A stretch of 14,116 bases of DNA from Oscillospiraceae bacterium (lineage in GTDB: Bacteria > Bacillota > Clostridia > Oscillospirales > Ruminococcaceae), in the NCBI GenBank assembly GCA_900768735.1, contig CAAGDZ010000236.1, positions 1 through 14,116 on the forward strand. The letters run 5' to 3'. Every line of letters starts with the position of its first letter. Position 1 is the first letter of the stretch. Positions 1-7,325 of this stretch are shown piece by piece. The notes under the pieces were generated by a model. That model ran no database searches, was not told the origin of the DNA, and saw only the letters and a list, made by a program, of their open reading frames with translations. Position numbers and translations under genes: made by a program.

Positions 1-1560
1 GTCATACTTTTCGATTATGTAGCCGTCAGCGTTCGCGTTCTTGTTCCAGTTAAGGCGAAGCGCGTCAGCCGCTCTGCCGCCGAGCTTTAAGCCTGTTACT
101 GTAGAAAGTGTGAGCTTTGCGGTGTAGGTGTCCTTGTAGCTGTCACCGCAATTTGAGCAGGTGTGGAGGGTGTAACCCTGTGCGGTGTAGGTGGACTTTA
201 CTACTGTTGAGGTGTACTTGTGGTCTGTTGCAGGAATAGCTTCAACCTCTGCAAGGTTGCAGTTGCCGCAGGTTCTTACCTTTTGACCCGCTTCGGTGCA
301 GGTAGCCGCCTTAGCGGTTCTCCATGCGCTGAAATTGTGTCCGGTTGCGGGAATAGCCGTGCCCTTTGTAATCAGCGCGCCGCAGTCTGTGCAGTAGGTA
401 TCACCGGTATAGCCGTCTGTAAGGCAGTCTGCATCTGCTTTGCCGCGAAGCTCTGTGTGGAGGTGTCCGGTCGCATGGATAGCCTTTGTTTCAACATTTC
501 CGCAGTTGGAGCAGGTTCTTGACTGTGAGCCTTCCTCTGTGCAGGTTGCGGACTTGGTGGTAGTCCAGTCGCCGAAGGTGTGGGTGTGGCCGGAAATAAT
601 TTCGTAAGCAAAATCGTTTTCTATGGCATAACGATGTCCAGCAGTGTTCTTTGTGCACTCAATTGTAAAGCCGGGAACTTTGTCAATTCCGCCCGTTTCA
701 TCATCATAATAATAGCCAAATGCATCTGTTCCTATACTTGTCACGCTTTCGGGGATAGTGACGGATGTAAGAGATGTACAACAATCAAATGCTCTTTCAC
801 CTATACTAGTCACACTGTCAGGTATAGTGATTGATGTAAGTCCGGAGCAGGATCTAAACGCACTATCGCCTATACTTGTTACACTGTCGGGTATAGTGAT
901 GGATGTAAGAGATGTACAATCATAAAATGCATACCAACATATAGCTGTCACGCTGTTGGGTATAGTGACTGATGTAAGCCCGGAGCAGGATCTAAACGCA
1001 CTATTGCCTATACTTGTTACACTGTCGGGTATAGTGACGGATGTAAGAGATGTACAATCACAAAATGCCCAACCGCTTATACATGTCACGCTTTCGGGGA
1101 TAGTGACGGATGTAAGACCGTAACAATTGGAAAATGCCGATTCGCCTATGCTTGTCACACTGTCGGGTATAGTGATTGATGTAAGACCGGAACAATCGTA
1201 AAATGCACCTCCTCCTATGCTTGTCACACTGTCGGGTATAGTGATTGATGTAAGACCGGAACAATAGGAAAATGCCCAATCGCCTATACTTGTCACGCTG
1301 TTGGGTATAGTGACTGATGTAAGACCGTAACAATAGAAAAATGCGTCATCGCCTATACTTGTAACATCATACTCTTCAATCTTCGACGGGATTTCTACCG
1401 TATTGGCACTGCCGGTGTAACCGGTTATACTTACCGTATCATCATCGAGGACTGTATACTCAAAATCCCCATACGTCTCCGCTCCCGCGCACACCGCGCA
1501 GAGCACTGCCATAGCCGCCAGGGTGAAAAGCCCCAAAAGCAGCTTTTTTAATTTTTTCAT
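1..1560 (-). CDS. BspA-like leucine-rich-repeat surface protein, C-terminus cut by window edge
   Basis: Open reading frame of 520 codons without a stop, running off the left edge. The ATG at 1560 follows GGAGGT 11 nt upstream. Residues 1-26 form a signal peptide (Lys-rich start, hydrophobic core, Ala-rich end near CAGA). Residues 68-274 are nine consecutive 23-residue units of the type SIGxxAFxxCxxLTSxTIPxSVT, followed by a degenerate tenth; this is the BspA/Treponema pallidum LRR type. Residues 325-480 hold four Cys/His-rich units of about 40 residues (TCTEEG...RTCSNCG...ATGH pattern), common in Ruminococcus surface proteins. From about residue 482 an FnIII-like segment begins (VTGLKLGGRA...LRLNWNKN). 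Known family members are secreted or wall-attached proteins, some binding host or matrix components; the ligand here is unknown. Any C-terminal anchor or dockerin lies outside the window. Confidence 0.9.
   Translation of the reverse strand, partial: MKKLKKLLLGLFTLAAMAVLCAVCAGAETYGDFEYTVLDDDTVSITGYTGSANTVEIPSKIEEYDVTSIGDDAFFYCYGLTSVTIPNSVTSIGDWAFSYCSGLTSITIPDSVTSIGGGAFYDCSGLTSITIPDSVTSIGESAFSNCYGLTSVTIPESVTCISGWAFCDCTSLTSVTIPDSVTSIGNSAFRSCSGLTSVTIPNSVTAICWYAFYDCTSLTSITIPDSVTSIGDSAFRSCSGLTSITIPDSVTSIGERAFDCCTSLTSVTIPESVTSIGTDAFGYYYDDETGGIDKVPGFTIECTKNTAGHRYAIENDFAYEIISGHTHTFGDWTTTKSATCTEEGSQSRTCSNCGNVETKAIHATGHLHTELRGKADADCLTDGYTGDTYCTDCGALITKGTAIPATGHNFSAWRTAKAATCTEAGQKVRTCGNCNLAEVEAIPATDHKYTSTVVKSTYTAQGYTLHTCSNCGDSYKDTYTAKLTLSTVTGLKLGGRAADALRLNWNKNANADGYIIEKYD
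739..1359 (-). repeat. Nine tandem 69-bp LRR-coding repeats
   Basis: The LRR region of the BspA-like gene is a DNA tandem array of 69-bp units in register (for example, the block at 844 recurs at 982, exactly two units away). Units differ by a few bases, mainly in the codons between SIG and AF and around the Cys. A tenth, diverged unit begins at 738. Such arrays can gain or lose units by recombination without breaking the frame. Confidence 0.9.
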
Positions 1561-1651
1561 CTTCCCTGATTACCTCCATTTTAATTGCAGATTATACACA
1601 TAATATCTAATGCTTTATCTGCCCGTTTTGAATATATTTGTATTCGAAAGT

Positions 1652-1680
1652 ATTATAGCACATTCGACAAGGATTGTCAA
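1652..1680 (-). promoter_or_regulatory. Consensus sigma-A promoter for the BspA-like gene, with flanking repeats
   Basis: On the minus strand TTGACA (1680-1675), 17 bp and TATAAT (1657-1652) match the consensus perfectly. The predicted start near 1645 gives an 85-nt leader before the ATG at 1560. The minus-strand motif GAATACAAA lies on both sides: 1691-1683, just upstream of -35, and 1645-1637, just downstream of -10. These could be operator sites. Confidence 0.85.
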
Positions 1681-1740
1681 CTTTTGTATTCATTTTTATT
1701 CACATAATTGCTTATACTGGAAGAAAAAAGGAGAATTCTG

Positions 1741-1971
1741 ATGCTGAGCTCAAAAACCGTTGGAAGCGTGATAAAACAGCTACGCGAGAAAAAGGGACTG
1801 TCGCAGGAAGTACTAAGCGGACTGGCAGATATAGGGCGCACCCATTTAAGCGCTATCGAGCGGGGCGAGCGCAATCCGACGCTCGAAACGGTCTTCCGCA
1901 TAGCGCAGGCGCTTGACATAAAGCCGAGCGAGCTTGTACGGCGCATCGAGGAAGAGTTTTACAAAAAGTAA
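1741..1971 (+). CDS. Small XRE-family HTH transcriptional regulator
   Basis: A 76-aa protein that is almost entirely one HTH_3/XRE domain. It begins with IKQLREKKGLSQEVLSG, then the recognition-helix region GRTHLSAIERGERNPTLET, then FRIAQALDIKPSELV. This resembles small Cro/C.protein-type regulators. The ATG at 1741 is preferred over a TTG at 1708 because AAGGAG (1728-1733) lies 7 nt before it and the domain starts directly after. It is transcribed divergently from the BspA-like gene, 180 bp away, so regulating that promoter and itself is a reasonable inference. No restriction-modification or phage gene is adjacent. I found no clear promoter of its own: TATACT at 1713-1718 lacks a spaced -35. 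Confidence 0.85.
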   Translation: MLSSKTVGSVIKQLREKKGLSQEVLSGLADIGRTHLSAIERGERNPTLETVFRIAQALDIKPSELVRRIEEEFYKK

Positions 1972-2032
1972 AGCGGAAAAGCCGCTGGATGTTTTTATCG
2001 AAACAATTAAAATAAACTCTTGATAATACAGC

Positions 2033-2076
2033 AAAAAATCACCATAAACAGCTTAAAAGCCGCTTACGGTGATTTT
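2033..2076 (-). terminator. Intrinsic terminator of ridA (convergent gap)
   Basis: In minus-strand RNA the arms at 2076-2057 and 2054-2035 form a stem of about 18 bp with three G-U wobbles and a small U-rich loop, ending in a U tract (2038-2033). In plus-strand RNA the wobbles become A-C mismatches, so the hairpin is tuned for ridA, although U-rich sequence after 2072 could also help stop the convergent HTH gene. A weak 5-bp hairpin (AGCGG/CCGCT, near 1972-1986) follows the HTH stop codon. Confidence 0.75.
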
Positions 2077-2106
2077 CTTTATAACCTGTATACGGTATAA
2101 GTCAGC

Positions 2107-2478
2107 TTAAACCTCCGCGATAAGCTCAACCTCTACCAGCACTCCCTTTGGCAGAGCCTTTGCCGCTACGCAGGAGCGCGCGGGCTTTGAGGTGAAGTAC
2201 TGCGCGTAAATTTCGTTGAACCTTGCGAAATCATTCATATCGCTTAAAAAGCAGGTGGTCTTGATTACCTTGTCAAAGCCTGTTCCCGCCTGCTCTAAAA
2301 GCGCGCCGAGGTTTTTGCACACCTGATGGGTCTGACCCTCAATGGTGGTTTCCTCAACCTCGCCGCTTGCGGGGTTTATCGCAATCTGACCCGATGTGTA
2401 AAGCACCCCGCCGTAAATCATACCCTGTGAATAGGGACCTATCGCCTGCGGCGCTTTGTCTGTGTAAATCTTTTCCAT
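2107..2478 (-). CDS. ridA: RidA family enamine/imine deaminase
   Basis: 123 aa, the usual RidA (YjgF/YER057c/UK114) length. Family landmarks are AIGPYSQG (residues 12-19), SGQIA, the LxQAG and VIKTTCFLSDM segments, and the C-terminal PARSCVAAKALPKGVLVEVELIA. The latter carries the catalytic Arg (R101) and the conserved Glu (E118). RidA hydrolyses reactive enamine/imine intermediates such as 2-aminoacrylate and 2-aminocrotonate, released by PLP dehydratases including IlvA, and so protects PLP enzymes. It is a cytoplasmic trimer in known members. AGGAAGG precedes the ATG. The gene lies 31 bp downstream of ilvA and very likely shares its T-box-controlled transcript. Confidence 0.95.
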   Translation of the reverse strand: MEKIYTDKAPQAIGPYSQGMIYGGVLYTSGQIAINPASGEVEETTIEGQTHQVCKNLGALLEQAGTGFDKVIKTTCFLSDMNDFARFNEIYAQYFTSKPARSCVAAKALPKGVLVEVELIAEV

Positions 2479-2509
2479 AGTAATGCTTCCTTCCTTTTAA
2501 TATAATGTA

Positions 2510-3706
2510 TTACTGTACGATGCAGTAGCCCGCATCGGTAAGCGCATTCTTAATCTGTGCGATATGCTCAAAATTCCTTGTTTCAAGCACAATTCTTAAG
2601 TAGCAGCCGTTTATGTCCTCGCCCTCGCTTGCACGCTCGTGGTGTATCGAGATAACGTTTCCTCCGAGGTCGGCGATTATCTTCGACACGCCCTTGAGCT
2701 GGCCCGGCTTGTCAAGCAGAGCGATGTTCAGCTGATAGGAGCGTCCCGACTTCATAAGACCTCTCTTTATTACGCGCGACAGGATTGTTACATCTATGTT
2801 GCCGCCCGAAACAAGGCAGACCACCTTTTTGCCCTTTACGGGGATTTTGTTGAACATGACAGCCGCCACAGGTACAGCGCCCGCACCCTCTGCTATGAGC
2901 TTGTGCTGTTCTATAAGAGTGAGTATCGCGGTGGAGATTTCGTCGTCGGTGACGGTCACTATGCCGTCAACATATTTTTTACAGTATTCAAAGGTATGCT
3001 CGCCCGGCTCCTTTACCGCTATGCCGTCGGCTATCGTAGATACGCTGTCGAGCCGCTCGCGCTTGCCGTCCTTTATCGCATTTGCCATGCTCGGCGCGCC
3101 GGTCGCCTGCACGCCGTACACCTTTATATCGGGGCGCAGAGCCTTCAGCGTAAACGCAACGCCGGAAATAAGTCCGCCGCCGCCTACAGGAACTACTACC
3201 GCGTCAATATCGTCAAGGGAGTCCAGAAGCTCCAGACCGATTGTGCCCTGTCCCGCGATTACGTCCTCGTCGTCAAACGGGTGGATAAAGGTGTAGCCCT
3301 TTTCGTCGCGCAGCTGCAAAGCTTTATTATATGCGTCGTCGTAAACACCCTCTACAAGGCATATATCCGCACCGTAGCTCTTGGTAGCCTCGACCTTTGA
3401 GATGGGTGCGCCGTCAGGCAGACATATAAGCGACTTTATACCGCTTCTTGCCGCCGCGAGCGCAACGCCCTGCGCGTGGTTGCCCGCGCTGCACGCGATT
3501 ACGCCCTTTGCCTTTTCCTCGTCGCTCAGCGTGGATATTTTGTAGTACGCGCCCCTCACCTTGAATGAGCCTGTGACCTGTAGATTTTCGGTCTTGAGAT
3601 AAACCTCGGCGTCGGGGTTGATTTTCGGAGCGTAAATCAAATCCGTTTGTCTGATTACCTCCTTTAGCTTGAAAGCCGCATGATAAACCTTGTCCAATGA
3701 TAGCAT
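2510..3706 (-). CDS. ilvA: Threonine ammonia-lyase (threonine dehydratase) with ACT domain
   Basis: 398 aa, fold-type II PLP enzyme of the medium threonine ammonia-lyase form. K49 in TGSFKVRGA is the PLP-binding lysine; SAGNHAQG (residues 73-80) and the phosphate-binding GGGGL (175-179) are present, and SGGN (300-303) is near the end of the catalytic domain. Residues 323-398 form one ACT domain (LLDKPGQLKGVSKIIADLGGNV), implying amino-acid feedback. It deaminates threonine to 2-oxobutanoate, the first step toward isoleucine. The start at 3706 is chosen because AGGAAA lies 9 nt upstream and the family N-terminus begins here. The frame stays open upstream to about 4042, but that stretch is the T-box leader and not coding. 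A purely catabolic TdcB role is less likely given the T-box. Confidence 0.93.
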   Translation of the reverse strand: MLSLDKVYHAAFKLKEVIRQTDLIYAPKINPDAEVYLKTENLQVTGSFKVRGAYYKISTLSDEEKAKGVIACSAGNHAQGVALAAARSGIKSLICLPDGAPISKVEATKSYGADICLVEGVYDDAYNKALQLRDEKGYTFIHPFDDEDVIAGQGTIGLELLDSLDDIDAVVVPVGGGGLISGVAFTLKALRPDIKVYGVQATGAPSMANAIKDGKRERLDSVSTIADGIAVKEPGEHTFEYCKKYVDGIVTVTDDEISTAILTLIEQHKLIAEGAGAVPVAAVMFNKIPVKGKKVVCLVSGGNIDVTILSRVIKRGLMKSGRSYQLNIALLDKPGQLKGVSKIIADLGGNVISIHHERASEGEDINGCYLRIVLETRNFEHIAQIKNALTDAGYCIVQ

Positions 3707-3769
3707 AATTTTACATTTCCTTTCTGTGTTGCCGACATTGACAGCCGCCAAAGCGCGATAAGGGGAGTA

Positions 3770-4058
3770 GTGCGAAAGCACCAAAAAAATAAAGCCCCCG
3801 CCTGTTTGGAATAATCCAAAGAGGCGAAGGCGAAATGTCTCCGTGTTACCACTCTTTTTGCCCGCATAGCGAGCCGCTCTGTACATATCAGTCAATATGC
3901 TTCTCTGTAACGGGAGAGCCCGTACAGGCTTACTTTTGTTTCTGCCTGTCCGCTCGGGGGTGATTGCCGTATTCGATACTGCCTGCCGCTTCGCACCACA
4001 CAGCGGCTCTCTGAAAAGCATTTTCGATAGCGTCCCCGTCAACGCGTTTACTTTATCG
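3770..4058 (-). promoter_or_regulatory. T-box leader of ilvA-ridA (probable isoleucine tRNA sensor)
   Basis: The transcribed leader is about 350 nt. The T-box motif is at 3855-3841 (AGAGTGGTAACACGG on the minus strand); the UGGU would pair with tRNA ending ACCA. AAAGAG just 5' of it can pair with CTCTTT at 3823-3818 as antiterminator, which competes with the terminator stem. Stem I lies upstream; GGGG near 4036-4033 can pair with CCCC just after AUC at 3964-3962, placing that Ile codon where a specifier is expected, followed by A. The specifier call is an inference by eye. Low charged tRNA(Ile) would permit readthrough into ilvA. Confidence 0.85.
3783..3831 (-). terminator. Terminator of the T-box leader
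   Basis: Minus-strand arms 3831-3816 and 3809-3794 pair over 16 positions with one C-C mismatch and two G-U pairs, loop ATTATT. They are followed by TTTATTTTTTT (3793-3783). Its 5' arm includes the CTCTTT needed for the antiterminator, the expected mutually exclusive arrangement. Confidence 0.9.
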
Positions 4059-4064
4059 ATTTAA

Positions 4065-4093
4065 AGTATAGCACCGATTTTTTTATTTGTCAA
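4065..4093 (-). promoter_or_regulatory. Sigma-A promoter of the T-box-ilvA-ridA operon
   Basis: Minus strand TTGACA (4093-4088), 17-bp A-rich spacer, TATACT (4070-4065); one mismatch to consensus. The predicted start is near 4058, just before the T-box leader. It lies only 7 bp past the stop codon of the upstream lipoprotein gene. Confidence 0.85.
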
Positions 4094-4100
4094 TACCCAT

Positions 4101-4781
4101 TTACCGATTTTTTGCGAAAAAATCCTCAAATGCCTTTACGCCGATTTTTATCTGCTCATCGGCGAACTGCGCCGCCTGCTCCTCGTTTTCGCTTAAATCA
4201 TCCGACCGTCCGAGCAGCATAAAGCAGTAGTAGCCGTCACTCTCCAGCACCTTTGCCGCGCTTACCTTTGCCGCGTTCATCGGGTACTGTATTGAGCCCT
4301 CGACAAGCTCGTCACGCGCCTTTTCAAGTGCCTGCTTTACCTCATTTTCCTTGCCCTGCTTAGGCTTTACGATAACAAGCCTGTCGGGGTGAAAGCCGAT
4401 GGTCGGCATCTCGGCAACTATCTCGTCGTACATATCCGCGTTCAGTCCGAACTCGTCCTGCAAAATTTCTTCGGTCATCTGCATATTCGGTAGGTAGTTT
4501 TCGCCGTAGGCGTCGGCTATGGCTTGTCTGAGCCGCTCGGCTTCGGACATATTGCCGCTGTGATTATCGGAACTATCGGAAATATCCGAAACATACGTAA
4601 TCTGCGAAACCTCGCTCTGAGAGCTTACCGCCTGCTGTGCGTGGTCGGAAGCGGCGCTCTGTGGCTCTCCCGACGAGCCGCCGGCACCCCTTGCGGCGCA
4701 GGCGGAGATTATAGCAGCCGCAGCGGCGCAGATAAGCAGGACGGGGACAATTCTTCTGTATTTTTTCATTTTTTTGTTCAT
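4101..4781 (-). CDS. DUF4358-like lipoprotein
   Basis: 226 aa. A positively charged N-terminus (MNKKMKKYRR) precedes a hydrophobic segment and a lipobox, ISAC at about residues 25-28, so it should be exported and lipid-anchored. A Ser/Gln/Asp-rich linker follows to about residue 80. The folded domain carries a segment EFGLNADMYDEIVAEMP, then LVIVKPKQGKENEVKQALEKARDEL (in pieces), then a tyrosine-containing YYCFMLLG strand. This pattern recalls the DUF4358 lipoproteins of Clostridia, whose function is not known; the assignment is from memory of the family pattern. Start 4781 has GGAAAGGAAAA upstream; a second ATG at 4769 is possible. No terminator is visible before the next promoter, so readthrough into the T-box leader may occur. 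Confidence 0.7.
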   Translation of the reverse strand: MNKKMKKYRRIVPVLLICAAAAAIISACAARGAGGSSGEPQSAASDHAQQAVSSQSEVSQITYVSDISDSSDNHSGNMSEAERLRQAIADAYGENYLPNMQMTEEILQDEFGLNADMYDEIVAEMPTIGFHPDRLVIVKPKQGKENEVKQALEKARDELVEGSIQYPMNAAKVSAAKVLESDGYYCFMLLGRSDDLSENEEQAAQFADEQIKIGVKAFEDFFAKNR

Positions 4782-4869
4782 GGTGATTTTCCTTTCCTTG
4801 ATTGTTCTTCATAATTGTATAATTGTTCTTTGACGTATATTTTTTCCCGCAGATTTTGCATTATTCGTA

Positions 4870-4898
4870 TGGACATTTTATTATTTTCGTGGTATACT
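4870..4898 (+). promoter_or_regulatory. Probable promoter of the GH3 glucosidase gene
   Basis: TGGACA (4870-4875), 17 bp, TATACT (4893-4898): five of six matches in each hexamer. The predicted start near 4905 leaves a leader of about 77 nt with AAAGGA 9 nt before the ATG. The rest of the 200-bp divergent gap (4782-4981) is AT-rich with no other clear signal; a promoter for the minus-strand lipoprotein must be here but I cannot fix it. Confidence 0.7.
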
Positions 4899-4981
4899 TG
4901 AAATACTTAAAACGCACGGATTTTTTCGTGTGCAACCCGGAAATTTACAAAATTTTACCGATTGTGAAAGGATTTTTTGCT

Positions 4982-7252
4982 ATGAAGAACATTGACGCTC
5001 TCATCGCCGAAATGACGCTTGAAGAAAAGGCGGGGCTGTGCTCCGGCGCGGATTTCTGGCACACCAAAAAGGTAGACAGGCTCGGCATACCCGACGTGAT
5101 GGTAAGCGACGGCCCGCACGGACTGAGAAAGCAGGACGTTGCGAATATCGACCCGAACAAGAGCATCGAGGCGGTATGCTTTCCTGCGGCGTGCGCTACC
5201 GCCTGCTCGTTTGACCGTGAGCTGATGGAAAAGATGGGCGAGACGCTCGGTGAGGAGTGCCGCGCCGAGGATGTTTCGGTGCTGTTAGGCCCCGCGGTAA
5301 ATATAAAGCGCTCGCCGCTTTGCGGACGCAACTTTGAATATGTGTCGGAGGATCCATATCTTGCGGGAGAGCTGTCCGCCGCGTATATAAAGGGCGTGCA
5401 GAGCAAAAATGTCGGCACATCTATAAAGCATTTTGCGGCTAACAGTCAGGAGACCCGCCGCATGACCTGCTCGTCGGATATGAGCGAACGCACCCTGCGG
5501 GAGATATACCTGCCCGCGTTTGAGACCGCGGTGAAAAAGTCGCAGCCGTGGACGGTGATGTGCAGCTATAACCTGATAAACGGCGTGTACGGCTCGGAAA
5601 ACGACCACACGCTGAATAAGATACTCCGCGATGAGTGGGGCTTTGAGGGCTACGTCATGTCCGACTGGGGCGCGGTAAACGACCGCGTGAAGGGACTGAA
5701 AGCGGGTCTCGACCTTGAGATGCCGTCAAGTGATGGCTTTAATGACGCGAAAATCGTCGAGGCAGTAAAAAACGGCGAGCTTGACGAGAAAATCCTCGAC
5801 AAGGCGGTAAAGCGTATATTAGAGCAGGTTTACCGCTATCACAGCGACGACGAAAATAAGGAAAAATACACCTTTGACCGCGCCTCAGACCACAAAAAGG
5901 CGGCAGAGATTGCAAAAGAATGTATCGTACTGCTGAAAAACGAGGGTGCGCTCCCCCTGCCGACCTCAGGTGCGAAAATCGCGTTTATCGGCGAGTTTGC
6001 CGAAAATCCGCGCATACAGGGCGGCGGCAGCTCTCACATCAGCACAAAATCTGTTACAAACGCGCTTGAACAGGCACGAAAATACTGTGATATAGAATAC
6101 GCAAAGGGCTACAACCGCGAGGAAAACGACAGCGACCCCGCGCTTATTGCTGAAGCCGTAGAGCTTGCAAAGAGCTGTGATGCGGTGGTTGTATTTGCGG
6201 GACTGCCCGACAGCTTTGAGTCGGAGGGCTACGACCGCACCCACATGAGAATGCCCGACTGCCAGAACGAGCTGATAAACAAAATCTGCGACGTACAGGA
6301 AAACGTAATTGTGGTACTTCATAACGGCTCGCCGATTGAGCTCCCGTGGAACGACCGCGTGAGCGCGGTTGTAGAGGCGTATCTGTGCGGCGAGGCTACA
6401 GGCGAAGCGACCGCGGATATACTTTTCGGCAAGGCTAATCCCTGCGGAAAGCTTGCCGAGTCATTCCCCAAAAAGCTGTCCGATACCCCATGCTACCTCA
6501 CCTACCCCGGCGACAGGCACGCGCAGTATAACGAGGGCGTTTTTGTCGGCTACAGATACTATGACAAAAAGCAGGCTGAGGTGCTTTATCCCTTCGGTCA
6601 CGGCCTGTCCTACACGACATTTGAATACTCCGATATAAAGGTGTCGAAAACAGATATTTCCGATGACGATACGATAACCGTTTCGGCGATAATCACAAAC
6701 ACCGGCAGCTGTGCCGGAAAAGAAGCGGTACAGCTTTATGTTGCGGACTGCACCGGCTTTGATATGCGCCCGGTAAAGGAGCTTAAGGGCTTTGAAAAGG
6801 TACTTCTTCAGCCCGGAGAGAGCAAAACGGTAAGCTTTACGCTGACAAAGCGCAGCTTCAGCTATTACAACGAGGGTCTTTGCGACTGGTACGCGCCAGC
6901 AGGCAGATATGAGATAATGCTCGGTAAGTCCTCGCGCGACATTCAGCTCACCGCGCAGGTGCACTTCAAGACCTCGGCAAAGCTGCCGTTTACTGCGGAC
7001 GAAAACACCGTTTTCGGCGAATTTATGGACTACCCCGAGGCAAAAGAAGCGATTGATATGCTGATGCCGCTTATTTCCGAGGGTCTGCTCGGCGGCGAGC
7101 ACATGGAGCCTCAGGCGGTACGCAGTATGATTAAGGATATGCCGCTCAGACAAATACGCTCGTTCGGCGGTATCTCGGACGAGATGCTGAGGGATGCGGT
7201 GGATTGCATCAACAGGTGCTTCGGCGGTTACAGAAGGCAGATAGAGGAATAA
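4982..7252 (+). CDS. Cytoplasmic GH3 family beta-glucosidase
   Basis: 756 aa, without signal peptide. The frame is open upstream to 4823, but ATG 4982 with AAAGGA nearby starts exactly at the family N-terminus MKNIDALIAEMTLEEKAGL. Domain 1 (to about 290) has SDGPHGLR (42-49), KHFAANSQE (149-157) and the nucleophile Asp228 in VMSDWGA. Domain 2 (about 310-500) holds SFESEGYDR (411-419), where E413 or E415 is the likely acid/base. The FnIII-like domain follows at about 565-660 (LYVADC...PGESKTVSF). The last 80 residues form an extra helical tail seen in clostridial members. The arrangement matches Clostridium thermocellum BglB-type enzymes that hydrolyse cellodextrins or other beta-glucosides inside the cell. 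Substrate specificity, including xyloside or glycoside alternatives, cannot be told from sequence alone. Confidence 0.93.
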   Translation: MKNIDALIAEMTLEEKAGLCSGADFWHTKKVDRLGIPDVMVSDGPHGLRKQDVANIDPNKSIEAVCFPAACATACSFDRELMEKMGETLGEECRAEDVSVLLGPAVNIKRSPLCGRNFEYVSEDPYLAGELSAAYIKGVQSKNVGTSIKHFAANSQETRRMTCSSDMSERTLREIYLPAFETAVKKSQPWTVMCSYNLINGVYGSENDHTLNKILRDEWGFEGYVMSDWGAVNDRVKGLKAGLDLEMPSSDGFNDAKIVEAVKNGELDEKILDKAVKRILEQVYRYHSDDENKEKYTFDRASDHKKAAEIAKECIVLLKNEGALPLPTSGAKIAFIGEFAENPRIQGGGSSHISTKSVTNALEQARKYCDIEYAKGYNREENDSDPALIAEAVELAKSCDAVVVFAGLPDSFESEGYDRTHMRMPDCQNELINKICDVQENVIVVLHNGSPIELPWNDRVSAVVEAYLCGEATGEATADILFGKANPCGKLAESFPKKLSDTPCYLTYPGDRHAQYNEGVFVGYRYYDKKQAEVLYPFGHGLSYTTFEYSDIKVSKTDISDDDTITVSAIITNTGSCAGKEAVQLYVADCTGFDMRPVKELKGFEKVLLQPGESKTVSFTLTKRSFSYYNEGLCDWYAPAGRYEIMLGKSSRDIQLTAQVHFKTSAKLPFTADENTVFGEFMDYPEAKEAIDMLMPLISEGLLGGEHMEPQAVRSMIKDMPLRQIRSFGGISDEMLRDAVDCINRCFGGYRRQIEE

Positions 7253-7290
7253 GAGCAAGCTTGGTATTTTTAAAAATCTTGAAATAAGTG

Positions 7291-7319
7291 TTGACAAGAA
7301 TGGGTTTTTCGGATATAAT
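7291..7319 (+). promoter_or_regulatory. Perfect consensus promoter of the structured RNA
   Basis: TTGACA (7291-7296), 17-bp spacer, TATAAT (7314-7319). It is the strongest plus-strand promoter in the window and predicts a start near 7326. It is not followed by an immediate reading frame but by about 180 nt of structured, terminator-ended sequence. Confidence 0.88.
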
Positions 7320-7325
7320 ATAAGT

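Noticed and set aside
1058..1333. Small minus-strand protein with RSYINHYT repeats
   Set aside because: It is the out-of-frame reading of the LRR repeats of the BspA-like gene.
739..1359. CRISPR array from regular 69-bp periodicity
   Set aside because: The periodic sequence is coding, units are continuous without unique spacers, and it translates to 23-residue LRRs.
2639..3400. Long plus-strand open frame of 253 codons opposite ilvA
   Set aside because: It is a shadow of ilvA codon bias; the translation shows no domain and no RBS, while the minus strand codes for an intact enzyme.
3707..4042. N-terminal extension of IlvA in the open frame upstream of 3706
   Set aside because: The stretch is the T-box leader with terminator and antiterminator; the family N-terminus and RBS are at 3706.
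4073..4113. Direct repeat ACCGATTTTTT 30 bp apart around the ilvA promoter
   Set aside because: One copy is the end of the lipoprotein gene and the other the A-rich promoter spacer; low complexity explains it as well as an operator does.
7260..7290. Terminator after the GH3 gene
   Set aside because: Only an AT palindrome (ATTTTTAAAAAT) is present, with no GC stem; too weak to call.
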